Of a stretch of 64,000 nucleotides of DNA, positions 51,666-63,955 are shown piece after piece. The notes beneath the pieces were generated by a model that saw only the letters and a program-made list of their open reading frames with translations, had not been told where the DNA came from and did not search any database. The stretch spans positions 1,604,656-1,668,655 of the forward strand of contig JASXTE010000014.1 of assembly GCA_030280995.1 (NCBI GenBank), in the 5' to 3' direction. How positions within the stretch are numbered: the stretch's first letter is position 1; each line of letters opens with the position of its first letter. The translations under genes were made by a program, and so were the position numbers. Origin of the DNA: Hemileia vastatrix. Taxonomy: Eukaryota > Basidiomycota > Pucciniomycetes > Pucciniales > Zaghouaniaceae.

Positions 51666-53175
51666 GTCTCAAACATACGCACACAAAAACTATACTCACC
51701 TACAACCAACATTTATACCCACACACATGCACACAAGCACCAATTGTGTTGACATATTGCCTTATCACTTCTTCATATCACTTTCCAATTATCATCTTAA
51801 ATAATTCTTTCCCCTTAACTTTCTATTAGTTTTGATTTTATTTATTTATCTTGTTTACACTTACTCCTTATATTCTAAATGAAAACCCTTTTTTGGTTTC
51901 ATCCTCCATTTTTATGGCTTCCAAAAAATAAAATAAAAATCATTAAAATATGATCATGATGATAAGAAACAAGAGAATATATTAAAAATTATAACAAGTT
52001 TGCTTCATTTTTTGACCTCACACTACATCTTTTTCTTTTCACTCCCTGACAAAAATATAAAAAAATAACAATAAAGCAGTTTTCCAACTAGACACATATT
52101 GCAACTCAAATATCATTCAATAAAGTAATAACCCTAAAGGAAAAGATCAAAAAAACAAAAAACTAACATCCAATGAAATGCAAGTCAAAGAAATGTCCAC
52201 CACTTCATTGCTTAATTAGTGTTTATTAAGCAACAATCCATCTCTCTCCTGGAATAACTAGAAATTAAATCATATCGCACTACTAGGGTTATTCTATACA
52301 CGAGAGCTTAGTACCGAATCTACTCCCAAGTAAATAACAATCACATCCCCACATGAATCTATTTGTGACCTTGGAATCATCCACCATTTTTCTTTTCATT
52401 ATTATATATCAATCTTCATTTGATATTGACTAGGTTATTGTGCACTCAAAATTCTTGTTTTGGGAATATTTTATTTATTTACATTATGATGATGAATGTT
52501 ACATAATATCACCTGCTCTTATTGATATTGAAAAAAAAAAAAAAAAAAAACAAGCAGAGGGAAATACATTGCCTATGGATGTTGACTTTATGCCGTAATT
52601 GAGCTGTGTAATTAAGCAATGATTAAGAAAAGTATGTACCAGATCAAATAGGAAACTATGGAATAGAGAGAAAAAAAAAACTACTCCATGAGTTTATTGA
52701 GCTAGTTCAAAAATGCATTTCTCAGAATTGACAGGGTAGGGTTAAAGTTTTGAAAACCCATGAGATAAAAGTGAGCACCAACTGTTTTGTGACTCATCTG
52801 TTAGCGGTTAAAGAATGTGATGAGGAGATCTATACTCACATTCTAGGGGTAGCAGGAAAAAAAAAAAAAATCATAAAATCTGAAAGCTTTTCTTTAATAG
52901 TTGTAATTGGATAGTAAGGACGAGGCTTAAAATGGGATCCAAAAGTGATCTCAATGTTCTTGCGATAATGCACGTGGAGTTAAAAAGAAACAGGACAACT
53001 TCAATGTGGCTCTACGCCATTTATTTTGTCATAGACATTGTTACTCTTGGGTATGATTAGCCCGGAAGTTGAAAACATTTTAAAGTGGTTTTCAGTGCTC
53101 AACTGGATAAGGGCCAAATTACCCCCCAGGTGTCACTCTCAATATCATATATATCATTTTAATCCATTAATTAGT
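51666..53175. other. Intergenic, nothing recognised
   Basis: AT-rich with a poly(A) run at 52,531-52,550 and one at 52,858-52,870. No ORF with protein-like composition. It probably contains the CCDC47 promoter at its left end. Confidence 0.45.
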
Positions 53176-53893
53176 TCACGGATAATTAAACACACCCTCT
53201 ACTATTTTTCTGCCTTTATCCAAATAATTCTCCAATTTATTAGCGTCTACAATATCACTTACATCATCTTTTAGCGTTTCTGTCAACTTTTCGAATTCGC
53301 TTTTGCCCTCGTTTGCTACGTGGTCCCACAGCTCTTGATCGTTTGTTTCAACAAACCTTCCGGTTATATGATTAAAGTTCTTCACGTTCAAGATTTTTTT
53401 TATTTCATTTGCATTAGCTACCAGATTTTCTAAAGACGTGTAGTATCTTTTGGAAGATTCATAAGCAACACGAGAAACCACTCGTTTTTCAAACAAGTCT
53501 ATGCTTTTTTCCTCGGCTATCCATTCCACGTAAGATATAAATGAACTTTGCCTGGTGACCGCTTTTTTGTACCAGTCGTACAACTTCGGGGATAGAACGG
53601 ACTCAGGAGCGAACTTGGATGTCACTAGATTTGTAGAGTCACTCAATTTGAACTTCTTGAAAATATTAGAGTCATTCACCTTCTTCATCTGATAAAAAAG
53701 CCCTTTCGTCCTCAGAATCATATTCGGTAGGATCAAAATTGTCTTTACTTTCCTCCCATCTCCTAAATAAGTATCTTGGATCTTGATGTCCAAGGGCTAT
53801 GCTTTTTTGGGTAACTTTTGCACGTAACGAGCCTTCAGGCAGTTGACTTGTACCATGTAAAATCATAAAAAAGAGATAGCTTCGCAATAGCAC
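53176..53893 (-). pseudogene. Candidate secreted protein with a one-base frame break
   Basis: From 53,893 the frame opens with a short hydrophobic start (MLLRSYLFFMILHGTSQ), a possible signal peptide, and reads to 53,672 (DPRYLFRRWEESKD, EYDSEDERAF). From about 53,700 the protein-like sequence continues in the neighbouring frame to 53,176 (KFKLSDSTNLVTSKFAPES, YDWYKKAVTRQSSFISYVEW, ENYLDKGRKIVEGVFNYP). The total span is one base more than a multiple of three. The switch coincides with a run of six T on the coding strand (53,694-53,699), so either one base too many was called or the gene is inactivated. A 24-nt GT-AG stretch here is too short for an intron. The product has no recognised domain and almost no cysteine. 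A small secreted protein of a plant-associated fungus is one guess only. Confidence 0.5.
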
Positions 53894-54226
53894 GAATCAA
53901 TTTCAGTGAAGATGAAAAAATAGATTGCACGGCACTCGTGAGTCGTCGGAATTATTATTATTATTATTATTAAAAAAAGATATAAGTAACTGTGAAAAAA
54001 TGACTTACAACCATGATATGAAAGAGGGAATGAGCATTTTTAGTTGGTAGTTTATTTCACTCTCTCTCTCTTTGATCGAACTTTGATGGTTGAATCAGCG
54101 ATATGAATTTGGAAGCAGTTGCCTTTCTTTCTTTCTTTTTTTTCTGTTGTGTGATTTGTTGCAGCCCAAATATTTTAACAAGGTAATCATCACTATATAA
54201 TCTACCGGATTTTTTTAAAAAAAGAA

Positions 54227-54263
<37 letters not shown>

Positions 54264-55012
54264 AACCTGTGATGCTAAAATTTCGTCCATTTTATGAATT
54301 ATAGAGAATTTTGTAGATCTAATAAAATTAGCAATGAATAATTAGCTCACGTATTGAGGAAAGTTCAAGTTTTAAGCTTGACTAAAAAAAAAAAAATAAA
54401 TTAAAAATTAAAAAATTAAAACGGCCATTTCCCGATTGTAAATTTTAGGTCTTTCCAGTATGAAACGTTTCACAAACATTCAAGCCAAAGGAGGATTCCA
54501 TTTTAAAATACGATATCGTTAGCCAAAATTTTAAAACACACATTTGTATCACACCTGCGCAATAGTAAGACGTTCTTTTAGCTATCAGTAAGATATCAGA
54601 TTTGATGAAGGAAGTTAGTCTCAGCTGGCACAAAAATTTGAAGTTTTATAGGTAAAATCAGGAGAAATATATATTTAGCCATTGAGACATAAAAACGAGA
54701 TAGAAAAACCAACTTCAATTTTTTTTTTTTTTTTTCTATTTTATAGCCTTCAGATTCAATATTCGATGGTGAAATTTATACCATTTTAATTTTTAGAAAT
54801 GTATAGCAATAGAATAGATTAAAAAAAATTGGGGATTTCGTTCTCTAAGTTTCTTCTCTTTTACAAGTATCCTATCTTAAACATTTATAGAGAGGTTAAT
54901 TTCAGATTGAAAAAAATGGAAATTAAAGTTTATTGATAGCTTTCAGCTCACTATATGTAATTATTTTATTGCTCTAAGTGATTAATGATAAGAGCACTAA
55001 ATCTGAATAATA
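53894..55012. other. Intergenic, low complexity
   Basis: Contains (ATT)n near 53,952, a poly(A) tract of over 30 bases at 54,229-54,262, (CT)n near 54,060 and another T-run at 54,719. No gene recognised. Confidence 0.45.
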
Positions 55013-55490
55013 GGGGGTATCAACGTTAGCAAATCTGCAATTAAATTAATTGCAAATAAAAATCCTTACGCCCCAATTATCTTCCGCAATTATTTTTGCT
55101 GATAATTGGGTTATTAGACCTTTTACGTGTCAATGTTCACCTCTATCTGACATTTTTATCCTCAATTTTTCATTACCACATCTTGGACAACTCTCTGGAT
55201 GTGCCAGGCTTCCTGCCTTTCTGCACACTCCCATCCTGTCTATTCATTAGGGGGTATCAATGTTGACTGACCCGCAATTAAATTAATTTCGGATAAAAAT
55301 CAATATACTCCAATTATCTTCTGCAATTATTTTTGCTAATAAATGGGTTATTAGACATTTTACATGTCAATGTTCACTTATTATCTGAGATTTTCATCCT
55401 CAATTTTTCATAACCACATCTTCGACAACTTTCTGGATTTTTCAGCCTCCCTACCTTTCTGGGCACTCCCACCCTCATTCCATCCATTCA
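55013..55490. repeat. Two tandem copies of a 237-bp unit starting GGGGGTATCAA
   Basis: Copy 1 is about 55,013-55,249 and copy 2 about 55,250-55,490. Both begin (T)AGGGGGTATCAAYGTT and share GCAATTAAATTAATT, CCAATTATCTTC, GCAATTATTTTTGCT, GGGTTATTAGAC, GTCAATGTTCAC, CATCCTCAATTTTTCAT and a C-rich tail. The GGGGGTATC start resembles a transposon terminus, and a related CAATACCCCC occurs at 57,262. Confidence 0.75.
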
Positions 55491-55751
55491 TATTCCTCCC
55501 CATCTCATCTGCTCATTTCTGCTCCTTTTCATCATTGAATATCTTAGCATGCCTTGTTGTCACAAATCTTTTCAAAGGCAGCCTTCCCTCACTTGCTCTT
55601 CAAATCAAACTACTCCCTCTTTTTCCTGCTCAACTGAGAAATTAAAGACCATTCAACTAAAAAAAGATGATCATCTCATATTTATCAACTAGCTGAAAAA
55701 CATAAACTAATTATGATTCTTGTTTTGGTACTGAGAATGAAACTAAAGTAA

Positions 55752-56990
55752 GGTGGCCCCCTTCATCAAAATTCAATGGATATCTTCTAATGGCCAATGT
55801 ATTACAAAATAAGACAAAGGGAAAGATATATCTTTTACCTAAACAGATATCTGAGCACTTCATCCACTATCAAGCCAAATACAAGAAGGCTAAGACTCTT
55901 TCTTCTTCCACTGGTTTTGATATAACTGAACTTGATATCAGTGAGGGCATCAAATCTATAGACAATAAAATTAATTTTTTATGTCCTTACTATAAAGAGA
56001 TAAATTTCATATTTGGAGAATGAGCTGATGTTAATCCTGTAAACATGTTGGATAGAGAAGATCCTGTCTCTGTACATGATATTGAGAGAAATCTTTTTGA
56101 AACATGTTCTTCCACTCAAGCCTCCCCTCTTTTTAATTCAACCAATCAAGATATCTTTTCTATATATCCTTATGGTGATATAAACCAGCCTAATCTAACT
56201 CAAGTGAGTTATTTTCTTGTATCTAGTAAATTTTTTCATTTACTTCTCTTTTACTTATTTTTAAAAAGGCCAATGAACAAAACCAGGAGCCACAATAAAG
56301 CAACTCTGAAGCTAGCAACAATGACACTGATGACAACAATATACCGAATTCCCCCAAAAACAATCAAAGACCTTTGACCACTATAAACTTCAGCAGTCAA
56401 AGAAAACAAAAAAGGGATAGTACTTTTTAAACCCCTATGTCTTCTATTGAAGATTTTTTAGAGAAACATGATGCTAATAAGTGACAGGATAACTTTTTGA
56501 GAAATTAGTCAGCTTTTTTTATTTTTTGTTAATATTTCATAAAACTTTAGGTAAAGTTGAAGTTTCACAAGAGACTCTTAACTTTCAAAAGCAACAATAT
56601 GAAATCTCTTTACAGAGAGATTATAGGGCACAAGACTTGTAGGAGAGGAAATATGATCTTTCTTCATGGAGGAATGATAGAGAAAAAGACTTGGAGGAGA
56701 AGAAATTTGAGCTAACTCTAAGTACTGAAAAATCAAAGAAAGTGGAGAAAGATGTTGAGTAAAACTTCCTATTGGATCAGATGAAACTTGGAGGAGAAGA
56801 AATTTGAGCTAACTCTAAGTATTGAAAAATAAAAGAAAGAGGAGAAAGATCTCAAGTAAAATTTCCTATTGGATCAGATAAAACTCAAGTATCAACTTGA
56901 AGATGATTCCAAAAAGAAAGTTTTCATGATAGAATGTCTTTAAGCTAATAAATCTATTGATGAAATTGAATGCTTAATGAATTTTTTTGA
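55752..56990 (+). pseudogene. Remnant of a transposon-associated Myb/SANT-like protein
   Basis: Open pieces read RWPPSSKFNGYLLMANVL, KGKIYLLPKQISEHFIHYQ, KYKKAKTLSSSTGFDITE, KINFLCPYYKEINFIFGE, stop, LDREDPVSVHDIERN. After further stops comes a charged helical tail (EKKFELTLSTEKSKK, duplicated at about 56,690-56,760 and 56,785-56,870). The order resembles the uncharacterised Myb/SANT-like accessory ORFs found in rust fungi near Harbinger-type transposases. That assignment is from memory of the family style, not from a search. Many stops make it dead. Confidence 0.45.
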
Positions 56991-58975
56991 TTGATTACTA
57001 GTTTTTTTGTTTTCTTTCCCATTTCATTTGTTTATAATTTTTTGTACATGAAAGTGTTTTATAACCTCCCATTTTTCACATCTCTATCCATTATCAGTTC
57101 AATAAAATATCAATAAATGTAACAAATTAATTTTACATGGTCTTAATCGAAAAATTTGATGCACAATTTTTTATAATTTTTCAACTTTACATTCAAGTCA
57201 ATAAATTTGCTTTTCTAAATACAGCTAAGTCAACAAAATTGTATCTCTGTTTTAAAAATTTGGCAATACCCCCGCCCATGTATTTCAGTGAAGCAAGGGG
57301 TGGGTATCACCAAAATTTTTCTAAGTCATCAATTTCACATGTCAGATTTGAAAATTTGGCAATACCCTCCCCTGAATTTTATTGAATTAAGGGGTGCAAA
57401 TCACCAAAAATTAATATGATTACATAAATTAACAAATAAATAAATAAGATATGTCAAATTTACTAATTTTAAAGTAATGACAATTCCTCAAGCCGAAATG
57501 CAGATCAAGTCTAGAAACTAAGCTTGGAAATGTCCAAAGGTATAGGCTAGAGGAACCCCATGAAACAAATTAATTTTGTCATTATTACCATTTATACAAC
57601 ACAAGGCTGTTGGATCATTACTTTAGTTTAGTAAATTTAAAGATCAGATTTATTTATTAAAAAATTATGAAAGAATAATAAATATTTGATGACTTTACAA
57701 ATCCCCATACTTTTTGGATCTACCTAAAGTTTTTTTAAATTTATTACTTCACAGGGGGAAAAAACATGAACTAGACATTGAGTTCAGTTTTCAGAAACTA
57801 TTCTATTCATGGGTGCATTTCTGTGACAAAACATGGAATGTCACTTTTTGGGCCAAGGGCATGACTCAAGAAGTAATGATTTTAGAGCCCTTGATTCTTT
57901 TGTTTGTCTGAAATTAAAATCACCCTTTTTTACTTCTCCTGCCCCTTGTTCATTTATCCTCCTTCTCCTCAATCTTCATGAGTGTTTTGTTCTTTTCTTT
58001 TTTTCTTTTATCATGAATTCTTTTTTTCACACTCTTAATTAGATGAATTTCTTATTGTGATACAGTGCATGTTTTCTGACCAGTTTTTTTTCTTATTACT
58101 TTCCACTTCATGCTATTTTTCCTTTAACTCACATTCTTCAAACTTTATTTTTCACTTCTCCCTCAGCAATTTTAAACCTTAGTCTCCTTCTCATTGATAC
58201 TCTTTTTTAAGCTGCAGAAAATCAAAACCTTAAAGTTATTGGTTGTTACCTTTTTATTGAAACATTTTTTCTTTATTATAAGTTCATAAATGTTACTATT
58301 TTTCAGCTTTGTTATTTCTCTTTTAAATATTAGCCCATTTTTATTTACCTTCATCTTTTCTTCATTCCTCTTCCCTACTCTTCCTCTCTAATACTACCTC
58401 TTTTCCCATTACTGATTTATTGCCTCCCTTACAAAGCCTTTTTTTTCTCCCTTTTGTGAATATTACCATTTTTGAATAAAAAGTTTTTGAGAACAATTCA
58501 ATAAATAATGGTGCAATCTTAATTTTTGCACATAAAAGCTACTGATATATACAAATTATTTTTTGATATTCAAAGTATACTAAAGGATCAAGATATTCAT
58601 TAAACTAATAAAAAAAGTGACATGTGAATCTTGAAAAGTGTAAACAGGCTAATTATAATAAATTACTTTATGATTCATTTCAAAACATAACAAAATTTAT
58701 GTTTGTGAAAATAACTACTGATTGATAAAAGTGGGGAATTTCAGAAGAAAGATCATTTTAGTAATTTTGAAGTAAAAGTAAAAAAGTTTTGTCAAGATAT
58801 TAGTAGAAGATATAAATCATTTTGTGAGTAAGAAAAGAATATGAATGATAAAGAAAATTTGAAAAGTGACAGAGAAAACAAACAAAGGAACCTTCTAGTG
58901 TGCAGACACTTGATTTAAAGTATAATATTTTGAAATTTTATAAATAAAATATTACAAAGTTTTAATACATCTACT
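56991..58975. other. AT-rich spacer with two small foldback units
   Basis: At 57,253-57,319 and 57,352-57,414 there are two related segments of about 65 bp, each starting AATTTGGCAATACCC and ending in its near inverted copy (GGGTATCACCAAAA in the first, more decayed in the second). The rest is T-rich without recognised genes. Confidence 0.55.
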
Positions 58976-58979
58976 GTTA

Positions 58980-59830
58980 CAAAAATGAAAGTGGTGATGG
59001 TGGTGGTTAGAAGAGATGGAGGTAGAGATGGTAATTTTAGTTTTGACAAGAGGAGGAGAAGATGGTGGTGGTGGAGGGGGCAATGCTGGTGGAAATAGGA
59101 GGAGGAGGTGATGCTGATAGCAATAGGAGGTGAAGATGTTGAGTCTGGAAGAGATAGGAAAAGGAGGTGGCAACACTGATAGCAGTACTGAGGAAGGGGA
59201 GAAGGTGGTGGTGGCTTTGGTGGCAATGCTTTTGGAAATAGGAGGAGAAGGTGGTTCTGGAGGTGGTGTTTCTGGTGGCAATACTGAGAATGATGTGGTA
59301 TTAGTAGAGGTGGAGATGCTTGTGGAAATAGGAGGAGGTAGTGATTCTGGTGGCAATAAGAGGAGGTGTTGGTGGAGATGATTATGATGCTGGTGGAAAT
59401 AGGAAAAGGAGGTGGTGATTCTGGTGGGAATAAGAGGAGGTGGTGGTGGTGGCAATAGGAAGAGGAGGTAGTGATGGAGGTAGTGATTCTGGTGACAATA
59501 AGAGGTGGTGGTGGTGGTGGTGGTGGATATGATTATGATTCTGGTGGTAATAGGAAGAGGAGGTGGTTATTATGGTAGAAATAAGAGGAGGTGATGGTGG
59601 TGAAAATTATTATGATTCTGGTGGCAATAGGAAGAGGAGTAGGTGATGGAGGTGGTGATTCTGGTTGCAATAATGAGAATGAGGTGGTGGAGGTGGAGAT
59701 GCTTGTGGTGATAGGAAGAGGAGGTGGTGATTCTGGTGGTAATCAGAGGTGGTGATTGTGGCAATAGGAAGGGGAGGTGATGATAGAGGTGGTGATTCTG
59801 GTGGCTATACTGAGAACAAGGTGGTTGTGG
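58980..59830. repeat. Purine-rich imperfect minisatellite (GGTGGTGATTCTGGTGGCAATAGG-like)
   Basis: Irregular repeats built from GGAGGTGGTG, ATTCTGGTGGCAATA and AAGAGGAGG over about 850 bp. The plus strand is strongly purine- and G-rich. Open frames on the minus strand encode Pro/His/Ser/Thr-rich low-complexity polymers and are not taken as genes. Confidence 0.9.
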
Positions 59831-60456
59831 TAGAAGAGGTGGTGATAAGAGAAGGAGGAGATGAAGTTGGTGTTGAAAAAAAAATTAGAAAATAGAAAGA
59901 TGACATAGTTCAGGTGGCAAGAATGAAGAGGTGAAAAAGCTTTCATCTCAAATGAAGGAAATAGGGCCAACATGCATCATCCATTCTTCTCACTGATTAC
60001 CATCAAGTAGACTACTTTCTAGAAACCATATTTGAAAGTGTGATGGACAATTTAAAGTTGACCAGTTATGGATATTGAGAGGGACACCAGCATTGATCTA
60101 GAAAACAGGAGTGGGAGGAAGCAAGAAAAAGTAAATGAGGAGTGTATGAGAGGGTGTGAGAGGTGGAGTGAGAAGGAGAGGAAAGGCATATATAATTTTA
60201 AACATTTACTGTGAATGAGAGAAGTGGGGGAAAAGGTGCCAGAAGGAGGGATTTCAACGTCAGAAAAAAATGTGGGCACAACCAGGGTCACTCTGAATGT
60301 GTCAAAACAGGGCCACTCCATAAAAAAGACCCAAAAGTGTACCCTGTGACCAAAAACTGAACTCAAAGTCTAGTACTGAATTTTTTTACCCTGCTCTTTT
60401 ACCATCTTTTTTTACCTTGTTGATTTTTTGGATAGTTTTTGATTTATTTGGAAGGA

Positions 60457-61560
60457 TCAGGCAAAATGAGTAAAGTCATGAAAAGATTCCAAACCTGGGA
60501 AAGCTTTTGTTGTTTGATGATTACTGTGTGATGAGTTCCATACTGATTTTATGATACCATTTCCTAATCCAAAATCATTTATACACTTATGATCCTGAAA
60601 GTGTAACCTATGACCTTTTATTTTAGCTGGTGGAGGGATAGCACTACAGCACATGTTTGTTTTTCCATGGGGTGCAAAAATTACACAAAAGTTGTGCAAC
60701 AGTTACAAAATAATCTTTTTCTCACTTAAGACCCACCTAAGACATTTAAGTGCCAAAAATAATTGTTACTTAACTGTTGCAAAATTGTTGTTCCATTGTT
60801 GTGTCCCATGATGAAATGAACATTTATTGTAGTGTAGGTTGTCCAGTAATAAGATTGATATATTAGAAAATCCTCAAAGTAAAATAATTTGCATCATTCA
60901 AATTGATATGAATCTTGTTATGAAATCCAGAATTTGTTACTATAAAATTGGAAAATAATAGATATTCATTACTAATTTCTTTCCATTTGGAGTCACACCA
61001 ATTTGGAATTCCAACTCTTGTTTCAAGCTCATAATTCATTTCAAAAAATTTATTACAGAGTTTTTTAAGTTGAAGAGCATAAAAAGAGTTAAAGGAAGTT
61101 AAGGAGTCCCATAATTGAACATCATTATCTTTTTCTGCTTTTGATAAATTCTTAAGTAAAGAATAGATGCCTATATAATCAAAATCAGTAAGATGTTTTT
61201 AAGCATGAAATAAAAAATTAATACACTTACCAAGAGAAAAACCTTTAATAAAACCTGGCCTCCATCCAAAACAAACCATGATACCACCCAACATATTCTT
61301 ATTGTTAATTGGTAATCAAACCAAGGCCATTTGATAAAGTGTTATGATGAGTTTGAATAGTTGAGGAAAAAATTCATCTTTTAAACCATAAAAAGAATGA
61401 ATTTTTTAGATAAATTGAGGTTTAAAAGTATTACTAATAACTGCTTAAACTTTATTCTCTCCTAATTTGGCTAGATATTTGATATCCTCAGGTACCTTCT
61501 TGGAATATTTTTTTAATAACTTTGGTTTTATAATGATTGATGTTTGAAATGTGGCCAAAT
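60457..61560 (-). pseudogene. TET/JBP-like 2-oxoglutarate/Fe(II) dioxygenase remnant
   Basis: Reading down the minus strand gives MVCFGWRPGFIKGFSLGK, QLWDSLTSFNSFYALQLKK, FEMNYELETRVGIPNWC, NFIVTNSGFHNKIHINLNDA, a stop, YINLITGQP, further breaks, then GHRLHFQDHKCINDF, GIIKSVWNSSHSNHQTT and HDFTHFA. This is the layout of the fungal TET/JBP-like dioxygenases, a family that in basidiomycetes is expanded and associated with transposons and that oxidises methylcytosine in characterised members. The proximal HxD metal motif reads His-Ile-Asn, so the iron-binding Asp is lost. The distal His in NHQTT is present. At least four stops or frameshifts show it is not functional. Confidence 0.6.
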
Positions 61561-61970
61561 AGACTATCCAACTAATTTTTTTTTCAAATTCCTTTATTCT
61601 GATAAAATCAAGTAAACCTCCCCTAAAAACAGTTCAAACCCCCCCAAAACCCCCTGAAAATCTGTTCCAAACCCCCTGAAACCCTTCCAAAAACCCCTAC
61701 CAAAACCCCCTTCAAACCTGCTCCAAACCCCCCCCCCTTGTATCTCTCTATAAGTGGATCACCCCCCACTCTCATTGTTTGTAAATGAATGATTTCTAAC
61801 AATTGTTTGTTAAAAAATGAAGGAAGGGGGGGGATAACCATTTAAAAATGGGTATAAGGGGGGGGGTAGGGGGGGTTTGAGGGGGGTTTGAAGGGGTTGT
61901 AGGGGGGTTTGAGGGGGTTTGAGGGGGTTTGAGGGGGAAATTTGAGGGGGTTTGTAGAAGGGGTTAGAGG
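61561..61970. repeat. Pair of G/C-tract arrays in inverted orientation
   Basis: 61,620-61,737 has C-tracts of four to ten on the plus strand spaced by AAA and TTCAAA. 61,850-61,960 has the opposite: GGGGGTTTGA repeated with G-tracts of four to ten. Between them lies about 110 bp of ordinary AT-rich sequence. The arrays could pair as a long imperfect hairpin, and the G-strand could form quadruplexes. It is not a TTAGGG telomere repeat. Confidence 0.8.
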
Positions 61971-62571
61971 TAGCCAAGGAGGGGTGAATGAGGAAGCCAA
62001 AAGGGGAGAAAGGGGGGTTGGAGGCATTCAAGGAAGAGGAGAATGAGGCAGAAAAAGAGAAGGGAAAGGGGGTGAAAGGGGGATATGTCAATGCCAAGGA
62101 GGGGTAAAGGTGGGGAAAATGACCAGGCTAAGTAGGGATAAAGGATAGGATGAAGGAGAGAAAAAAAAGAAAAGAGGGAGAGAAAAAAATGGTTAATTTT
62201 ACCTATAAGATAAAAAAACACTTACTAAAAAAAAACAGAATAAAAAAAACAGAAAAAAAAATTATAATTAGCCAAAATATAAGTAAAAATGAGAAAAATG
62301 ACTTACCTGGAGAGCTGAGTAGAGAAAAAAATTGCCTTTAAATTATTTGAGGGATGCAAGAGGAGAGGATCAAATGGATATGAGTGAAGAAAGAAAAAAA
62401 GAATGACTGAAAAATTATGCAATGCAGAAAATATGTGATTTCATGTTGAGTTGATGAAGGAAAACAAAGAAAGTTGAAAAAAAGAAAATTTTAAAGCAAA
62501 TTTAAAATCAAAATAAACATTCTAAAAAATAAATAAAGAACAATTCTAAGTGAATTAAATACACAACTTGG
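61971..62571. other. Purine-rich spacer, nothing recognised
   Basis: Runs of GGGGAGAAAGG and AAAAAA. The short ORFs on both strands are low complexity only. Confidence 0.45.
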
Positions 62572-63140
62572 TCATTTGAAGAGTGCTAAAACATTGAAAG
62601 GGATGTGTTGAGAAATGTTGGAGTGGTATTGGCATGATGATGGAGTATATCCCAGTGGGAAGTAAGTTTTGTGAATAAAGGGGGGGAGAGCTGGTGTGGG
62701 CTCAGGATCCTCTTCTTCACAAAGATCATGCCACTCATCCTTCAAATCAGCTAGGATATTATGGAGTATTACAAAATTCATTATCCAATGATTTGCAGTT
62801 ATGATGTCCAATTATTTTTGAGATTGGATTCTAAGCTCCTGGAGACTAGAAAATCTTCCATTTAAAATCCCAGTAGCATTTTAAATTTGTACTCTTGATT
62901 GTGAAAGATGATAATTAAAGGTTGTCTCTGGGTCACTTTCTAAAGTTGCACCACAGAAAGCAGGTATGATGTACTTTTCACTTGCATATGCTGAATCAGC
63001 AAGGAGGTACTGGGATTCATCAAATTTTGAGTCAGGATTTTGTGAAATACTTATTCTTTGGAAGACAGAAGAGTCATGACATGAGCCAGGGAAGCCACTA
63101 TGAAAACCAAAAAACTTTTTATTGAAATCACAGAGAATGT
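62572..63140 (-). pseudogene. PIF/Harbinger transposase remnant, copy 2, interrupted by an LTR element
   Basis: Minus-strand reading gives HSGFPGSCHDSSVFQR, FDESQYLLADSAYASEKYIIP, SSLQELRIQSQK, NHWIMNFVILHNILADLKDEW and EEEDPEPTPALPP. The catalytic Asp after PGSCH and the Asp in LADSAY are intact here, unlike copy 1. The reading breaks at 63,140, where the reverse-oriented LTR starts, so the N-terminal part lies beyond the LTR element, outside the window. A stop precedes the last segment. Confidence 0.85.
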
Positions 63141-63926
63141 TGAAGGGTCATGATGGTCTAGAAGTGTTAACGGAGGTCCAATGGTGGTAATAGGAGGATT
63201 ATTGGGACTTCAATGTCAAAGTACGTATGTTATCTTTTTTTTAATTACTCAAAATTTAAAGAGGTAAAATTTTTTATAATTATTATTATAATTAAGGATT
63301 TAGAATTACATTGTTGTAAGTACTAAAAAAATAATTAATATAAATAAATATTTGATTGAATGAATGATTTAATAAAATAATAAGTAAGTAAAGGATGTCC
63401 AAACCAACTAGAAAGGGGAGGCCTTATATAGGCAAAAGAGAGACAAAGCACGGGGTTAAAATCCTATATACAGGAGTATGAGAGAAGAAAAAGAATATTC
63501 CAGAAAAATATTTTCAAATAATAAGATTTTTCTAGAAAGAATGTGTTTAAAACGTGTATTTACTGTATATTTCAGAAATAAATTGATTTATATAAAGATT
63601 ACTGTAAGTGTCACTTTTAAATAAATAATTTAAATTTCTAGTATAGATTTATTTTTATATTAATATTAAATTTTATTTCAATATTAATTTTTATTTCTCT
63701 TAACCTGTCATTGAGCAGGGTGTTAGGAAATAAAAATATAAGAGACAATTAATATTAATATTAATTATTTACTAATTTTACTTTCTTGTAATTAGCTAAT
63801 TTATTACAAGTAAATTTAGAGTAAATATATGATAATTAATGATATATAAGAAAATAAAAAAGGCATGGCTTCATCCCAGTAAATAATTAATTATTTTACT
63901 GGGTAAGTCTAGCAGCCTGGCTGACA
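63141..63926 (-). repeat. 3' LTR of the reverse Gypsy element
   Basis: About 786 bp. Its outer edge (63,926) is GGCTGACA, the reverse complement of TGTCAGCC. It is clearly related to, but more diverged from, the LTRs at 21,159 and 29,116. Confidence 0.9.
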
Positions 63927-63955
63927 CTCCCTCTAAAAAAATAATTAAAAAAATG

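Noticed and set aside
53680..53700. 24-nt GT-AG intron joining the two halves of the candidate secreted protein
   Set aside because: Far shorter than the 71-309 bp introns seen here, and its removal does not restore the frame.
58952..59455. Pro/Ser/Thr-rich ORF on the minus strand
   Set aside because: Low-complexity translation of the purine-rich minisatellite.
61850..61960. Internal telomere repeat
   Set aside because: The unit is GGGGGTTTGA with irregular G-tracts, not the TTAGGG typical of basidiomycete telomeres.
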